Origin: Cunninghamia lanceolata | Lineage: Eukaryota > Streptophyta > Pinopsida > Cupressales > Cupressaceae | Reading direction: 5' to 3' | Assembly: GCA_027924645.1 (NCBI GenBank) | Contig: BSBN01000252.1 | Location: 2,852,001-2,916,000, forward strand | Length of the DNA: 64,000 bases | Part shown: in pieces, positions 12,004-23,055 of the stretch | Layout of the letters: each line of letters opens with the position of its first letter | Position numbering within the stretch: position 1 is the stretch's first letter | Notes under the pieces: model-generated | Told to the model about the DNA's origin: nothing | Seen by the model: only the letters and a program-made list of their open reading frames with translations | Databases searched by the model: none | Made by a program: the position numbers and the translations under genes

Positions 12004-13461
12004 CTAATTTTTCAAATGCAAAAATGATCTATCAATCTCTGTAGCATCCTCCCAAGTGGCACTGTCCACTGAATACTAGTCCCACTGGACCTTATACTGC
12101 ACTATGTCTCTATTACACAACTTAATGTTGCACTTCTCCAAGACTCAAATGGGCTCCACTAGCACCACTCCTAGATCCTACACCTATAGAGCACGCCAAT
12201 CATGAATATGCAATACATCAAGATGATAAGGTTTGAGTAATGACATGTGAAAAAATTATGGATTTTGGTGAGAGCTGGTGGCAGAGCTAGTCTATATGCA
12301 ATTGGATTGATCACTTCAAGAACATCGAAAGGTCCTACAAATCTAGGAGTGAGTTTGAATGCCTTTCCAAATGAAATTGAACTCTTGTGTGGTTTGGCTT
12401 TAAGAAACACCTTGTCGCCCACTGAGAATTTCCTGAAAGTCTTGTTTCTATCTGCATAACTTTTCTGTCTATCCGAGGCTTGCTTTAATTTCTCTTTAAT
12501 TAGTCTCATCTGATCTTCTATTTCTTTTAACATGTTAGGTCCAATCACTATCCTGTCTTCAACTTGTCCCAACTAATGAGAGTCTGACACTTGCGTCCAT
12601 AAAGAGCCTCAAATGGTGTCATTCCTAAGGATGCATGGTATGAATTATTATATGTGAACTCTACCAATGGCAGATATTCCTCCCATTTATATTGTTGGTC
12701 CATACAGTACATCCTTAGAAGATCCTCCACTACCTGGTTGACTTTCTCTATCTAACCATCTGTTTGAGGATGATAAGTCATGCTAAAGTTCAACTTAGTC
12801 CCCAAAGCTGCATTAAGCGTGGTCCAAAACCTAGAGGTCATGTGAGTGTCACGATCTGAAATGATCGTCTTTGTACTCCGTGTAATGTAAATATCTCTTG
12901 GACAAACTTTTTCGCTAAGGTCAATGATCTGTCTGAGAGATTTCCAGGAATGAAATAGGCCACTTTTGTCAGTTTTTCCACCACCACTAAGATGACATCA
13001 TGCTGGTTCTTTGACACGGGCAATCCTTGAATAAAGTCCATGCTAATTACCTTCCACTTATACTCTGGAACACTATGTGGATAAAGAAGTCTTGCAGGAT
13101 GGACATGTTTAGCCTTGATGTGTTGACACTCTAAACATCAAGCAACAAACTCAGTTACATCCTTCTTAAGCTCAGGCCAAAAGTATAACGATCTCAACCC
13201 TTCCATCGTCTTGGTCACTCCTGCGTGTCCTAAATATGGTGCACTGTAGACCTCCTCGAGAACTAATTTCCTCAACTCTCTTGAATCTGGGATATACATC
13301 CTCCCCTGGTATCTCAAAAGCCCATCTAACTCTATCACATACCCATCAAATCGATGATCTGAGGGGTCTACTTCTAATGCTTTTTTAACTCGATCATAAT
13401 TCTCATCCCCTTGCAAGTTTTGGATTACCTGTTGTCTTAGATTGGACCTAGTAGTCACCAT
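12004..13461 (-). pseudogene. pol: Chromovirus integrase with C-terminal chromodomain, broken
   Basis: Integrase inserts the DNA copy; the chromodomain is thought to steer chromoviruses to heterochromatin. Reading from 13461: the zinc-binding region with the paired histidines (YLGHAGVTKTMEG) is followed by the catalytic core around 13041-12838 (MDFIQGLPVS start) and 12730-12548 (WEEYLPLVEFTYNNSYH, GMTPFEALYGRKC). The C-terminal part 12572-12171 carries RQKSYADRNK and FSVGDKVFLK. Below 12171 the frame decays, but IVQYKVQWD and SATWEDATE remain, the core of a chromodomain, with a final TAG at 12004-12006. Several stops and frameshifts break it. The three catalytic acidic residues cannot all be confirmed because the core lies across breaks. 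Confidence 0.9.
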
Positions 13462-13572
13462 GGCAGCCAGATGTCGTCTCCTACTAAGAGCATCTGCGAC
13501 CCTATTCTCTTTTTCCTTTATATACTCAATTCCAAAGTCATACTCACTAAGGAATTCTAACCACCTTCTCTA

Positions 13573-14913
13573 TCATGCATTAAGATTAGGTTGGGTGAAG
13601 ATGTACTTGAGCCCTAAATGATCTATCTTAAGCTCAAAGGGCTTACCCAAGAGGTAGTGTCTCCACATTTGGAGTGTGTGAACAATGGCAGCCAACTTGA
13701 GATCATGAGGTGCATAGTTTAACTCATGTTGCTTTAGCTTTCTGGATTCATATGCCACCACTTTCTCGTTTTGCATCAACACTCCTCCCACACCTTCACT
13801 AGAAGCATCTATTATCACTGTGAAATGACCATTTGGATCAAGTCATTTGGATCAAGTATGGTCAGAATAGGTGTTGTCATGAGTTTTTCCTTTAAGAGAT
13901 GGAAAGCTTGCTCACATCTGTCTATGCAATCAAACTTCTTACCTTTCTTCTGTAACGAGGTTATGGGTGCTGCAATTGTCAAGAATCCTTCTACAGATTT
14001 CTTGTAATATCCATCCAACCCCATAAAACTTCTAACCTTAGTTACATTTTGTGGTGTGGGCCATTCCATTATTGCTTTGATTTTTTCTGGAACTATCGCT
14101 ATCCCATTTGCTGAGATCACGTTACAAGATAGTGCACTTTACTCTGGTAGAATGTGCACTTAGATAACTTGCCAAAAAGTTTACGCTCTCTCAAGTGTTG
14201 CAAAACTATCCTCAAGTGTCTTTCATGCTCCTCTTCTGACTTTGAATAAATCAAAATGTCGTCTAAGAAGACCAACACAAATTCATCCAAACAATCCCTG
14301 AACACACTGTTCATCAAGTTCATAAAAGTTGTTGGTGCATTAGTTAGCCCGAATGGTACTACTATGAACTTGTAGTGACCATAGCAAGTTCTAAACATTG
14401 TCTTAAGATATCGTCGTCCTTAATCCACAACTGATGGTAGCCGGATCTAAGGTCTATTTTGGAGAATACCTTTGCACCTTTCATCTGGTCAAACAACTCA
14501 TCTATCCTTAGAAGTGGATACTTGTTCTTTATAGTTGCCTTGTTGAGCATCTTGTAATCAATGCACAACTGCAACATTCCATCCTTCTTCTTTATGAAGA
14601 TGACCAGTGCGCCCCAAGGTAACACACTAGGTCTGATAAATCCTTGTTTTAACAATTCTTCCAGTTGTACTTTAATCTCATACAATTTTGTTGTTGTCAT
14701 TTTGTAGGGTGCCTTAGATTGTGGTTATGTTCCTGGAATTAGATCTATAGAGAAATCAAATTCCCTTTTTGGTGGTAGTTCTGTCAATTCATCAGGGAAT
14801 ACATCTTGGAACTCTCTAAGGATAGGATACTTATCAAAGGATGGTTCTTGATTATCTAGATCTCTTATTTTGACTGCATAGATTGAACAACCCTTTCTTT
14901 TAGCTTTCTTCAA
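13573..14913 (-). pseudogene. pol: Chromovirus reverse transcriptase and RNase H, broken
   Basis: RT copies the RNA genome and RNase H removes RNA from the hybrid. From 14913: FQDVFPDELTELPPKREFDF (linker before RT), then fingers/palm with [13 protein letters not shown] and [11 protein letters not shown], a frameshift near 14395, then [15 protein letters not shown] and the catalytic box FLDD (canonical YVDD or FLDD). The connection segment is at 14120-13815 (MGLDGYY) and RNase H begins with [15 protein letters not shown] near 13815 and includes [22 protein letters not shown] 14 bp tandem duplication at 13830-13857 shifts the frame just before RNase H. A stop at 14914 region separates protease from RT. 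Confidence 0.93.
13830..13857. repeat. 14 bp tandem duplication causing a frameshift
   Basis: CATTTGGATCAAGT is present twice in a row (13830-13843 and 13844-13857). Fourteen is not a multiple of three, so the duplication shifts the pol frame between the RT connection and RNase H. It is a post-insertion mutation of the dead element. Confidence 0.9.
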
Positions 14914-14928
14914 TTACATGGCTAAAAT

Positions 14929-15525
14929 CTATCTTAGCTTGAGGGGTGTCTTAGAACCAAGAATCTCTACCCGATTCCCAAAGTCATCAAGGCATTTCAC
15001 TACTTTTTCTTCACAATCTACTACAAACTTATGTTTAGATAGCCAATTGATTCCTAGAATCACGTCATATGATCCTAGAGGTGCAACATAAAGGCTAACT
15101 TGCGTTTGGAAGGTTGGAAGATCTAATTCACTGCATACTAGACATGAGTCTACACTTTTCTCTGCATTATTACCATACTGCACCATCCAAGAATTTTCCA
15201 TGTGTCCCGATTTTACAGATAACTTAGCTACAATTTTAGGATATACAAAACATTCTGTAGCTCCGATATCAATTAAAATATTTCCTGGAAGGCCAAAGAG
15301 CTTACCAGATAACTGAATGGGCGTAGCTTGATAATCCACTTGATGATGATTTACAGCCGCATGAATTTGGTGTTGAGGAGCTCCTTGTCGATTCCCATCT
15401 CTCTAGTTTGTTGTTCATTGAGGACACGCACTAGCATAATGTTCTCCACCACAAGTATAACATCTATCTCTGTGTCCTCTGTGTCTAGTTGGCATGTCCC
15501 TTCTGTTATTGTTACTATTGGTCCA
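14929..15525 (-). pseudogene. gag-pol: Chromovirus gag zinc knuckle and aspartic protease, broken
   Basis: The first part (15525-15400) is the end of gag, with the knuckle CYTCGGEHYASAC. Its spacing is CX2CX3HX4C, one residue short of the usual CX2CX4HX4C. It is followed by the retropepsin (15339-14929): the active-site region reads DIGATECF where D-S/T-G-A is expected, so the second catalytic-triplet residue has changed. The family's second conserved block SYDVILGINWLSKH is intact. Retropepsin cuts the Gag-Pol polyprotein. The gag part is separated from its N-terminal half (23056-24141) by the inserted gag-only element. Confidence 0.88.
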
Positions 15526-15629
15526 TGCACCTGGAGTTAAGGTTTCGAGCTAAAATCCACAGGCATTTTCATTGTAAAACCTTCAAATTTTCTAAGTCTG
15601 TTGGCCTTCACTCTTTCATGCATGTATCT

Positions 15630-16740
15630 TTGTATATGCATTGATGTTTGTATGTACATTTGAATGTGCAAGCATGAATGTACATTGGCAGGCCCAAAAA
15701 AAGGGTTAAATCAGATTCAAAATGGAGAAAAAATGGTTGTATGCATCTTTGTATGCATATCGGGTTGTATGTGCATCGAATATTCCATCGCAGATTCCGT
15801 GCTTGTATGTAAAGGTTTGTATGTTGTTGTTGTATATTTGCATATACAAGAGGTATATACAAGCGGTGGATTTCAAAGGGGTTTCAAATCGGGCTGAAAA
15901 CAATGGTCGGGCCCGCGGATTGTATCAAAAGCATTGCATGTATGTTTGATATACAAATGGATATACAAAGCAGAACATACAAGTCTCAGATTCCAAATTT
16001 CATCAAATCGGGCCTGGCAGGTACATACAAAGGCAAAGTTGAAAGGTCAAAGGCAGTTTCCTTTCTATCTTGCGATGTATGTATCTGCGACATACAACAG
16101 GCATATACAAAGGAAACATACATCACAAAGATACAAGGTGATGTACAAGGCACACATACAAAGGAAATATGCAAAGTCCATGTGCAAAGATCAGATACAA
16201 AGCCTGGGGCCCACCAATTTGCATACAAATGTGATTGTATGTTTGCACATGCAATCGAACATACAAGGGAATATGCAATCCTAAGATGTAAGGCCCGGAC
16301 CTAAAATGAATATACATTCTGGTTGATAAAGGCATAAGTTCGATTGTATGTATGTTTCGCTTGTATATTCGCAGTTGCATATTTGAATATACAAGGCAAA
16401 GATACAAAGAAGAAAACATACAATCCAGACCCGACGGGAGAATCAAATGCAGCGAATAATTATTTTAGGGTCCGTAATTGGTTGTATATGGCGCATTGTA
16501 TATGCGATATACAACGTGATATACAAAAGAGAGATACAAGCCAGATTTCAAAGGTCATTTCAATCCGATTGATAAGTATGCTGGAATCTATGTTGTATGT
16601 ATATGCAATGTACAAGGTAATATGCAAAGGAAGGAGATACAAGGCCGGACCCAACTGCAATTGCAAATTGATTCATAAAAATTTGGGGTCCACGCCTTGT
16701 ATGTGTTGTGATTGTATGTATATGCATTTGCATATACAAG
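15630..16740. repeat. Dense ATACAA/TTGTAT hexamer array in 5' LTR
   Basis: By hand count about 38 occurrences of ATACAA or its complement TTGTAT occur in 1.1 kb, one per ~30 bp, in mixed orientations and without a fixed period. Many are extended to GCATATACAAG or TTGTATATGC, making short local palindromes. The same array is kept in the other LTR. Confidence 0.85.
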
Positions 16741-17226
16741 GATTTGCATATACATAGGTGAAAATGGCAAAATGGCGAAAAAGGCAAAATGGAGGAGGGA
16801 AAAGTCAGCGATAGGGAAATGAGCCTACATGGCACATTTTAATTGGCCGACGACTTTTCAGCATGATTTGTGGCCGCAAATCTCTGCGAGAAGGAGGAAA
16901 TCGACGGCCATCATTCAAATTTTCAACAGCGAAGGTTTTCCTATGCATTCACAACTACATTCCAGGTGGAAAACATTGCAAAGCACGAGGTCGCGAGTAG
17001 GTTGGCCATTAATGGCAAAATTGCAAAGGTATGGGTCTGAAGACAAGCCAGCTACCATTTTCATGAGGAAAATCTTCAGACGGCGGCGTATATCCCGATT
17101 TCACCTGCTCTTTCTCTCTTTTCTTCTCTGCTGCATTGAATGTTTTAGGTGCCATTCTCATGGTGCGATGTATTTAGCAGCATTTTGAAAAGACCATTGT
17201 AATGAATGTTGAGTGCACATTCTTGA

Positions 17227-17234
17227 TATAAAAG
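17227..17234 (+). promoter_or_regulatory. TATA box of gag-only element, 5' LTR
   Basis: TATAAAAG followed by GCAAACTGTG. The same box is present at the same place in the 3' LTR (22140). It lies after the hexamer array, so the array would be U3 and act upstream of transcription. Confidence 0.65.
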
Positions 17235-18334
17235 GCAAACTGTGTTACTCATTTCTAGTGGTTGAAGACTTGGGCATTTTTGGAGGAAATAATGAAGATC
17301 AGAGCATTTCTTGGTCGTTCTATCTCTTTTGTGAGTTTATGAGTTGCAATTGAATGCACCTTGCACATATGTTCAGTTTCATTGTTGTTTTATATGAAAA
17401 ATGCATTCTTCGAATGTGTTTAGTTGTTTGTCTCCATTCATTGTATGCATCCCTTCTTCTGAATTTGGTTGCTAAGGGTTCCTCAGATTCTAGAATATAG
17501 ATTTTCTGTATTGCATGCTTGATCTTTGACTTCCATTCAAGGAGTGGATTAAATTGTTTTAGGTTAAGTATGAAGAAGATTGTATGTCAGCTGGGATTGT
17601 AAGTAGAGGCAACTAAATACTCAGTCTTGGGTGGTGTTTGTAAGGAAAATATCAGTCCTAACCCCTTGAAATTTGAATGCCAGTGCAAATCATTCTCTTG
17701 TATATGTCTAGTTGACTCCTTGCCCTGAGATAGGCACCAGTCTGCCCTTGTGTAGTAGTTATGATCCAAAACCCCTTGTCTTGCATCCAAAACATAAATT
17801 CAAATCCTTTAATATTTCCAACCTATTAGTTGTAGGAGTAGGATTAGGACCCCTGCATACTCTCATCCACAACCAGTTAGATATGTCCAAGAACAGTGCC
17901 AACCTTGTGATTTATCACCCAAATCTTGGTCCAAACATGAGAGTATTCTACCTGTTGTTGTAAAGCTAAATCTTTTTGTCATTGGGCGAGTCAAGGTTAA
18001 ATCTTTAGCTATAGGGATACCCCCCTTGGTGCGGCAGAACCAGAAGTGAAGGGGAGGCAGCTCACACAACCTCATATATTTATTGGTTGAATCTGCCTAT
18101 GCATTGGAACTGGCAAACCCTCTGCCGATTCGAGAACCAACAAAGTGCTGACTCTGCAAAAAAATTCTTAGTGCACATGAAAGGCCAATGTATGTTGTTG
18201 TGATCTAAAAATATTTTGTTCAAGACTTCAGCATCTAGATAGAAAAGGTACACAGCTTCTTCCCACTTGTATTTGTTCTTTTATTGCATAAGTCAAATGC
18301 CAAGGGGAAGCCTTAGGTCTTAGGCAGACATAGA

Positions 18335-19070
18335 ATGTCTGAGATTGAAAATTTTATGAATCCAAATATGTATTCACCCATATTCAGCCAAGAGGGGGAT
18401 GAGGTGTTGTGTAAAAAAATTGAAGAGATAAAGAATAGGTTGATATCCTTAAAGGCTCGGTAGGCTAAGTTAAGTAGTAACCCTATTGTGTCTACCAGCC
18501 AAAATGCTAAACCTCTTGTCAGCCCTTTTGATCCTTTATATGACCAATTAGATTTGTCATGGGTTGACTATGAAGTTGAAAGTATGCCTACTCATATTTA
18601 CAATCAGATGCCTAGATTTTAGTGGACACAGTGTGTGTGATGGGGGTGCACATATCCAAAACTTTCACAGCTTTGTGGAGAAACACTCATTTAGAGATGA
18701 GGATATGTGGATGAGGTTTTTTGTTAGATCCTTTGGTGCTAGAGCTAGAGATTGGTATTTGAGCTTTCCAAAGAGATCCTTTGCCTATTGGGATGAACTT
18801 GTTAACTGTTTTAGAAAGGAATTCGCAAGAGAACCTGTTGATCTTGTTGCAAGATTAATGGAAATTAGAAGACAAGATGAAGAGCCCAGTGTTGATTTTA
18901 GTCATAGATTTGCAATAGCCCTTTCACAAATCCCTAAAGACTTCAGACCTGATACTCCAGCTTGCATTGGCATATACTTTGAAGCTTTTGAAAAGGGCTC
19001 TAGTGCATTGTTGAGAGAATTCAAGATAACAAGTGTGCAAATGGCATACAAGTTTTTAGGAAATACATAA
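18335..19070 (+). pseudogene. gag: Ty3-type gag of the non-autonomous element, broken
   Basis: An ATG at 18335 opens a frame with an N-terminal coil (KKIEEIKNRLISLKA) that hits a stop at about 18463 and shifts frame near 18610-18650. From there the core gag domain is clear: HIQNFHSFVEKHSFRDEDM, FGARARDWYLSFPKRSFAYW and FRKEFAREPVDLVARLMEIR, the pattern of the plant retrotransposon gag domain that packages the RNA. No zinc knuckle follows. A TAA at 19068-19070 ends the present frame, but the same frame carries on into the acidic ORF, so the two were probably one protein. This gag is unlike the chromovirus and Tat gags of the window, so the element is not a simple internal deletion of either. 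Confidence 0.85.
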
Positions 19071-20264
19071 AAAATGAGGGACGTGCACATATAGAATTCC
19101 ATGTCCATAGGCTTTGGTATGAATATCAGTTGTGTAGTTGCAAATGACCAAGTAATCATGGCATCATTTGAAGATAAATGTGAAAATGAAAATATAAAAG
19201 TTGACAATGCTATTATGTTTGAACATAATGTTGATAACAATGCTCAACTGGATTATTCACCAATGAAGGATGCCAACGAGAGGATAAATGATGACTCCCA
19301 ATGCAAAGTTGAGGTATCTGGTTCTGAAAACAATGATGAGGTTATGGGCAGCAATGAATACTTGTTTGAGTGGGTTTGTGGGGATAATTGTGAGTATTGT
19401 GCACAAGATAGAGAAGAAATAAGCAAACAAAGGAGCAATTCCATGTTTGAATCATTGCCTTTTATTCAGACACGTGGAGGTGATGAAGAGCAATTAAAAA
19501 TGAAAACAAGCAGTAGTGCTGAGCATGATTGTTCTTTATTTGATTATAGTTTTGCTTATGACACATAGGCTGATACTCCTCCACACAAGGAATCCATTGG
19601 TAATGAAAATACATGTTTGGCTACCCATAAACTAGTGGCATACTATAATGAAGCTGAAACACTTGGATCAACCCTCTTCCATGCAAATGATACATATGCT
19701 GAGGAGGATCTGTTTAAGTATGGTGAAAATCAAAGCACTATTATTGATGAGGATTCTAAATTTCATCCTAATGAAAGACAGACCAACATATATCATGAAG
19801 GTTATAGCAGAGAAGTGCCTGAGTCTGATCCTTTCCAATTTGGTGCAGCTGAAGGTTGTTTGCCTGAAGTCTACCAATGTGAATGTGAAATCTTTTTCTT
19901 TGATATGCCAACTTATAATACAATGTGGCTTGATGATCCTAGCTATATGGTGGACAATGAGTGCTTTCAGTTTTTAGTCCAGCTGGGAGATCATTTTACA
20001 ATGCATATTGCTGATACAGATGATAATATGTGTTATATTTCATATGAAAATGCATTGTTTGATAAATATAGCATTCACATGTTGCTTGATGCTGAAGGTT
20101 GTTTGCATAAGGTTGACAGAGGCAATGCTGACAGGGGCAAGCTCAATGAGATGTTTGAGTATGCAAATGACAAGGTTTGTTTGTGGGCAGACCATGGCAG
20201 TATCTTCAAGCTTGATCCAATGAAATCAGATGAAAATAGGGTATTTGACAAAGGGAAATTCTAG
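19071..20264 (+). pseudogene. Acidic C-terminal extension of gag, unknown function
   Basis: Open frames 19101-19568 and 19617-20264 lie in the same frame as gag, separated from it and from each other only by stops (19068, about 19092, 19566). The product would be about 390 residues, rich in Asp and Glu, with Cys pairs such as WVCGDNCEYCAQD and later YQCECEIFFFDMP, and aromatic segments (TMWLDDPSYMVDNECF, HFTMHIADTDDNMCY). No transmembrane segment or known catalytic motif is seen. I do not recognise the family. It takes the place of pol, so it may be a structural or packaging protein or a captured host fragment. The low number of stops relative to its length suggests that it was under selection until recently. 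Confidence 0.6.
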
Positions 20265-20274
20265 TTTTTCCTTT

Positions 20275-20295
20275 TTGGTGGCCCTGGGCCACCAA
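20275..20295 (+). other. Perfect 10 bp inverted repeat after the acidic ORF
   Basis: TTGGTGGCCC, one base T, then GGGCCACCAA, starting 10 bp after the ORF stop. In RNA this would form a GC-rich hairpin with part of the centre opened as a loop. It could be an RNA packaging, dimerisation or 3'-end signal; chance cannot be excluded. Confidence 0.6.
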
Positions 20296-20549
20296 GTAAA
20301 TTTTAAAAAATGTAATTTGTGATGCAGGTTGGTGCAGTGTTTGACTCTATGTGCCCAATATATAAGGGATTGGTCTGCATCCCAGAGATCTACAGTTCTC
20401 GCCATGCCTGTAAGAGGCATGTGTCCCCAGACAGAGCCAATGTTAGTGGATGCACCTGGAGTTAAGGTTTCAAGCTAAAATTTGCAGGCATTTTCATTGT
20501 AAAACCTTCAAATTTTCTAAGTCTATCGGCCTTCACTCTTTCATGCATG

Positions 20550-21660
20550 TATCTTTGTATATGCATTGTTGTTTGTATGTACATTTGAATGTGCAAGCGT
20601 GAATGTACATTGGCGGGCCCGAAAAAAGGGTTAAATCAGCTTCAGAATGGAGAAAAAATGGTTGTATGCATATCAGGTTGTATGTGGATCGAATATTCCA
20701 TTGCAGATTCTGTGCTTGTATGTAAAGGTTTGTATGTTGTTGTATATTCGCATATACAACAGGTATATACAAGCGGCAGATTTCAAATGGGTTTCAAATC
20801 AGGCTGAAAACAATGGTCAGGCCTGCGGATTGTATCAAAAGCATTGCATGTATGTTTGATATACAAACAGATATCTAAAGCAGAACATACAAGTCCTGGA
20901 TTCCAAATTTCATCAAATCGGGCCTAGCGGGTACATACAAAGGCAAAGTTGAAAGGTCAAAGGCAGTTTCCTTTGTATCTTGTGATGTATGTATCTGCGA
21001 CATACAACGGGCATATACAAAGGAAACATACATTACAAAGATACAAGGTGATGTACAAGGCGCACATACAAAGGAAATATGCAAAGTCAATGTGTAAAGG
21101 TCAGATACAAAGCCTGGGGCCCAACAATTTGCATACAAATGCGATTGTAAGTTTGCACATGCAATCGAACATACAAGGGAATATGCAATCATGAGATGCA
21201 AGGCCCGGAGCTGAAATGAATATACATTCTGGTTGATAAAGGCAGAAGTTCAATTATATGTATGTTTCGCTTGTATATTCGCAGTTGTATATTCAAATAT
21301 ACAAGGCAAAGATACAAAGAAGAAAACATACAATCCGGACCCGACGGGAGAATCAAATGCAGTGAATAATTATTTTGGGGTCCGCAATTGGTTGTATATG
21401 GCGCATTGTATATGCGATATACAACGTGAGATACAAAAGAGAGATACAAGCCAGATTTCAAAGGTCATTTCAATCTGATTGATAAGTATGCTAGAATCCG
21501 TGTTGTATGTGTATGCAATGTACAAGGTAATATGCAAAGGAAGGAGATACAAGGCCGGACCCAACTACAATTTCAAATTGATTCATAAAAATTTGGGGTC
21601 TGCGCCTTGTATGTGTTGTGATTGTATGTATATGCATTTGCATATACAAGGATTTGCATA
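20550..21660. repeat. Dense ATACAA/TTGTAT hexamer array in 3' LTR
   Basis: Copy of the array at 15630-16740. Positions and orientations of the hexamers are largely kept, although single bases differ, so the pattern was present in the element before insertion. Confidence 0.85.
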
Positions 21661-22139
21661 TAAATAGGCAAAAATGACAAAATGGTGAAAAAGGCAAAAT
21701 GGAGGAGGGAAAAGTCAGCGATAGGGAAATGTGCCTACATGGCACGTTTTAATTGGCCGATGACTTTTTAGCATGATTTGTGGCCGCAGATCTCTATGGG
21801 AAGGAGGAAATCGATGGCCATCATTCAAATTTTCAACAGCGAAGGTTTTCCTATGCATTCACATCTACATTCTAGGTGGGAAAACATTGCAAAGCACGAG
21901 GCTGCGGGTAGGTTCACCATTAATGGTGAAATTGCAAAGGTATGGGTCTAAAGACACAAGCCAGCTACCATTTTCATGAGGAAAATCTTCATATGGCGGC
22001 GTATATCCTGATTTCACCTGCTCTTTCTCTCTTTTCTTCTCTGCTACATTAAATGTTTTAGGCGCCATTCTCATGGTGTGATGTATTTGGCAGCATTTTG
22101 AAAAGACCATTGTAATGATTGCTGAGTGCACATTCTTGC

Positions 22140-22147
22140 TATAAAAG
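22140..22147 (+). promoter_or_regulatory. TATA box of gag-only element, 3' LTR
   Basis: TATAAAAG at the position equivalent to 17227 in the 5' LTR, with the same GCAAACTGTG downstream. Confidence 0.6.
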
Positions 22148-23055
22148 GCAAACTGTGTTACTCATTTCTGGTGGTTGAAGACTTGGGCATTTTTGGAGGA
22201 AATAACGAAGATCAGAGCATTTCTTGGCCGTTCTATCTCTTTTGTGAGTTTATGAGTTGCAATTGAATGCACCTTGCACATATGTTCAGTTTCATTATTA
22301 TTTTATATGAAAAATGCATTCTTTGAATGTGTTTAGTTGTTTGTCTCCATTCGTTGTATGCATCCCTTCTTCTGAATCTGGTTGCTAAGGGTTTGTTAGA
22401 TTCTAGAATATAGATTTTATGTATTGCATGCTTGATCTGTGACTTCCATTCAAGGAGTGGATTAAATTGTTTTATGTTAAGTACGAAGAAGATTGTATGT
22501 CAGCTGGGATTGTAAGTAGAGGCAGCTAAATACTCAGTCTTGGGTGGTGTTTGTAAGGCAAATACCAGTCCTAACCCCTTGAAACTTGAATGCCAATGCA
22601 AATCATTCTCTTGTATACGTCTAGTTGATTCCTTCCCCTGAGATAGGCACCAGTTTGCCCTTGTGTAGTAGTTATGATCCAAAACCCCCTGTCTTGCATC
22701 CAAAACATAAATTCAAATCCTTTCATATTTTCAACTTGTTAGTTGTAGGAGTAGGATTAGGACCCCTGCATACTCTCATCCACAACCAGTTACATATGTC
22801 CAAGAACAGTGCTAACCTTGTGATTTATCACCCAAATCTTGGTCCAAACATGAGAGTATTCTGCCTGTTGTTGTAAAGCTAAATCTTTTTGTCATTGGGC
22901 AAGTCAAGGTTAAATCTTTAGCTATAGGGATACCCCCCTTGGTGCGGCAGAACCAGAAGTGAAGGGGAGGCAGCTCACACAACCTCCTGTATTTGTTGGC
23001 TAAATCTGCCTGTGCATTGGAACTGGCAAACCCTCTACCGATTTGAGAACCAACA

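Larger units (their letters stand above)
15526..18142 (+). mobile_element. Gag-only element, 5' LTR
   Basis: TG...CA termini and a full-length partner at 20451-23055. The first ~1.2 kb is a dense ATACAA/TTGTAT array, followed by ordinary sequence, a TATA box at 17227 and a probable R/U5 of about 900 bp. The six-frame open stretches in the array are a by-product of its composition. Confidence 0.9.
15526..23055 (+). mobile_element. Non-autonomous LTR retrotransposon carrying only gag plus an acidic ORF
   Basis: Two direct LTRs, 15526-18142 (2,617 bp) and 20451-23055 (2,605 bp), both start TGCACCTGGAG and end GAGAACCAACA. The 2.3 kb interior encodes a Ty3-type gag and an acidic extension on the plus strand, with no protease, RT or integrase. 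This is the layout of non-autonomous gag-bearing elements (TR-GAG or LARD-like). It lies in the chromovirus gag in the opposite orientation. Flanking 5-mers GTCCA and GTTAC do not match, so no target duplication can be shown. No clear tRNA primer site follows the left LTR (AAGTGCTGACTC). Confidence 0.88.
20451..23055 (+). mobile_element. Gag-only element, 3' LTR
   Basis: Full-length partner of 15526-18142, with small indels (for example in the region after 20660) and scattered base changes, a few percent by eye. It ends CCAACA at 23055 and is followed at once by chromovirus gag on the minus strand. The preceding sequence (20430-20450) is not a convincing polypurine tract. Confidence 0.9.

Noticed and set aside
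15608..16835. Many overlapping open frames on both strands (for example 15903-16304 plus and 15608-15862 minus), repeated at 20533-21745.
   Set aside because: They come from the ATACAA/TTGTAT composition of the LTR, which avoids stops in several frames. The frames differ between the two LTR copies and carry no domain.
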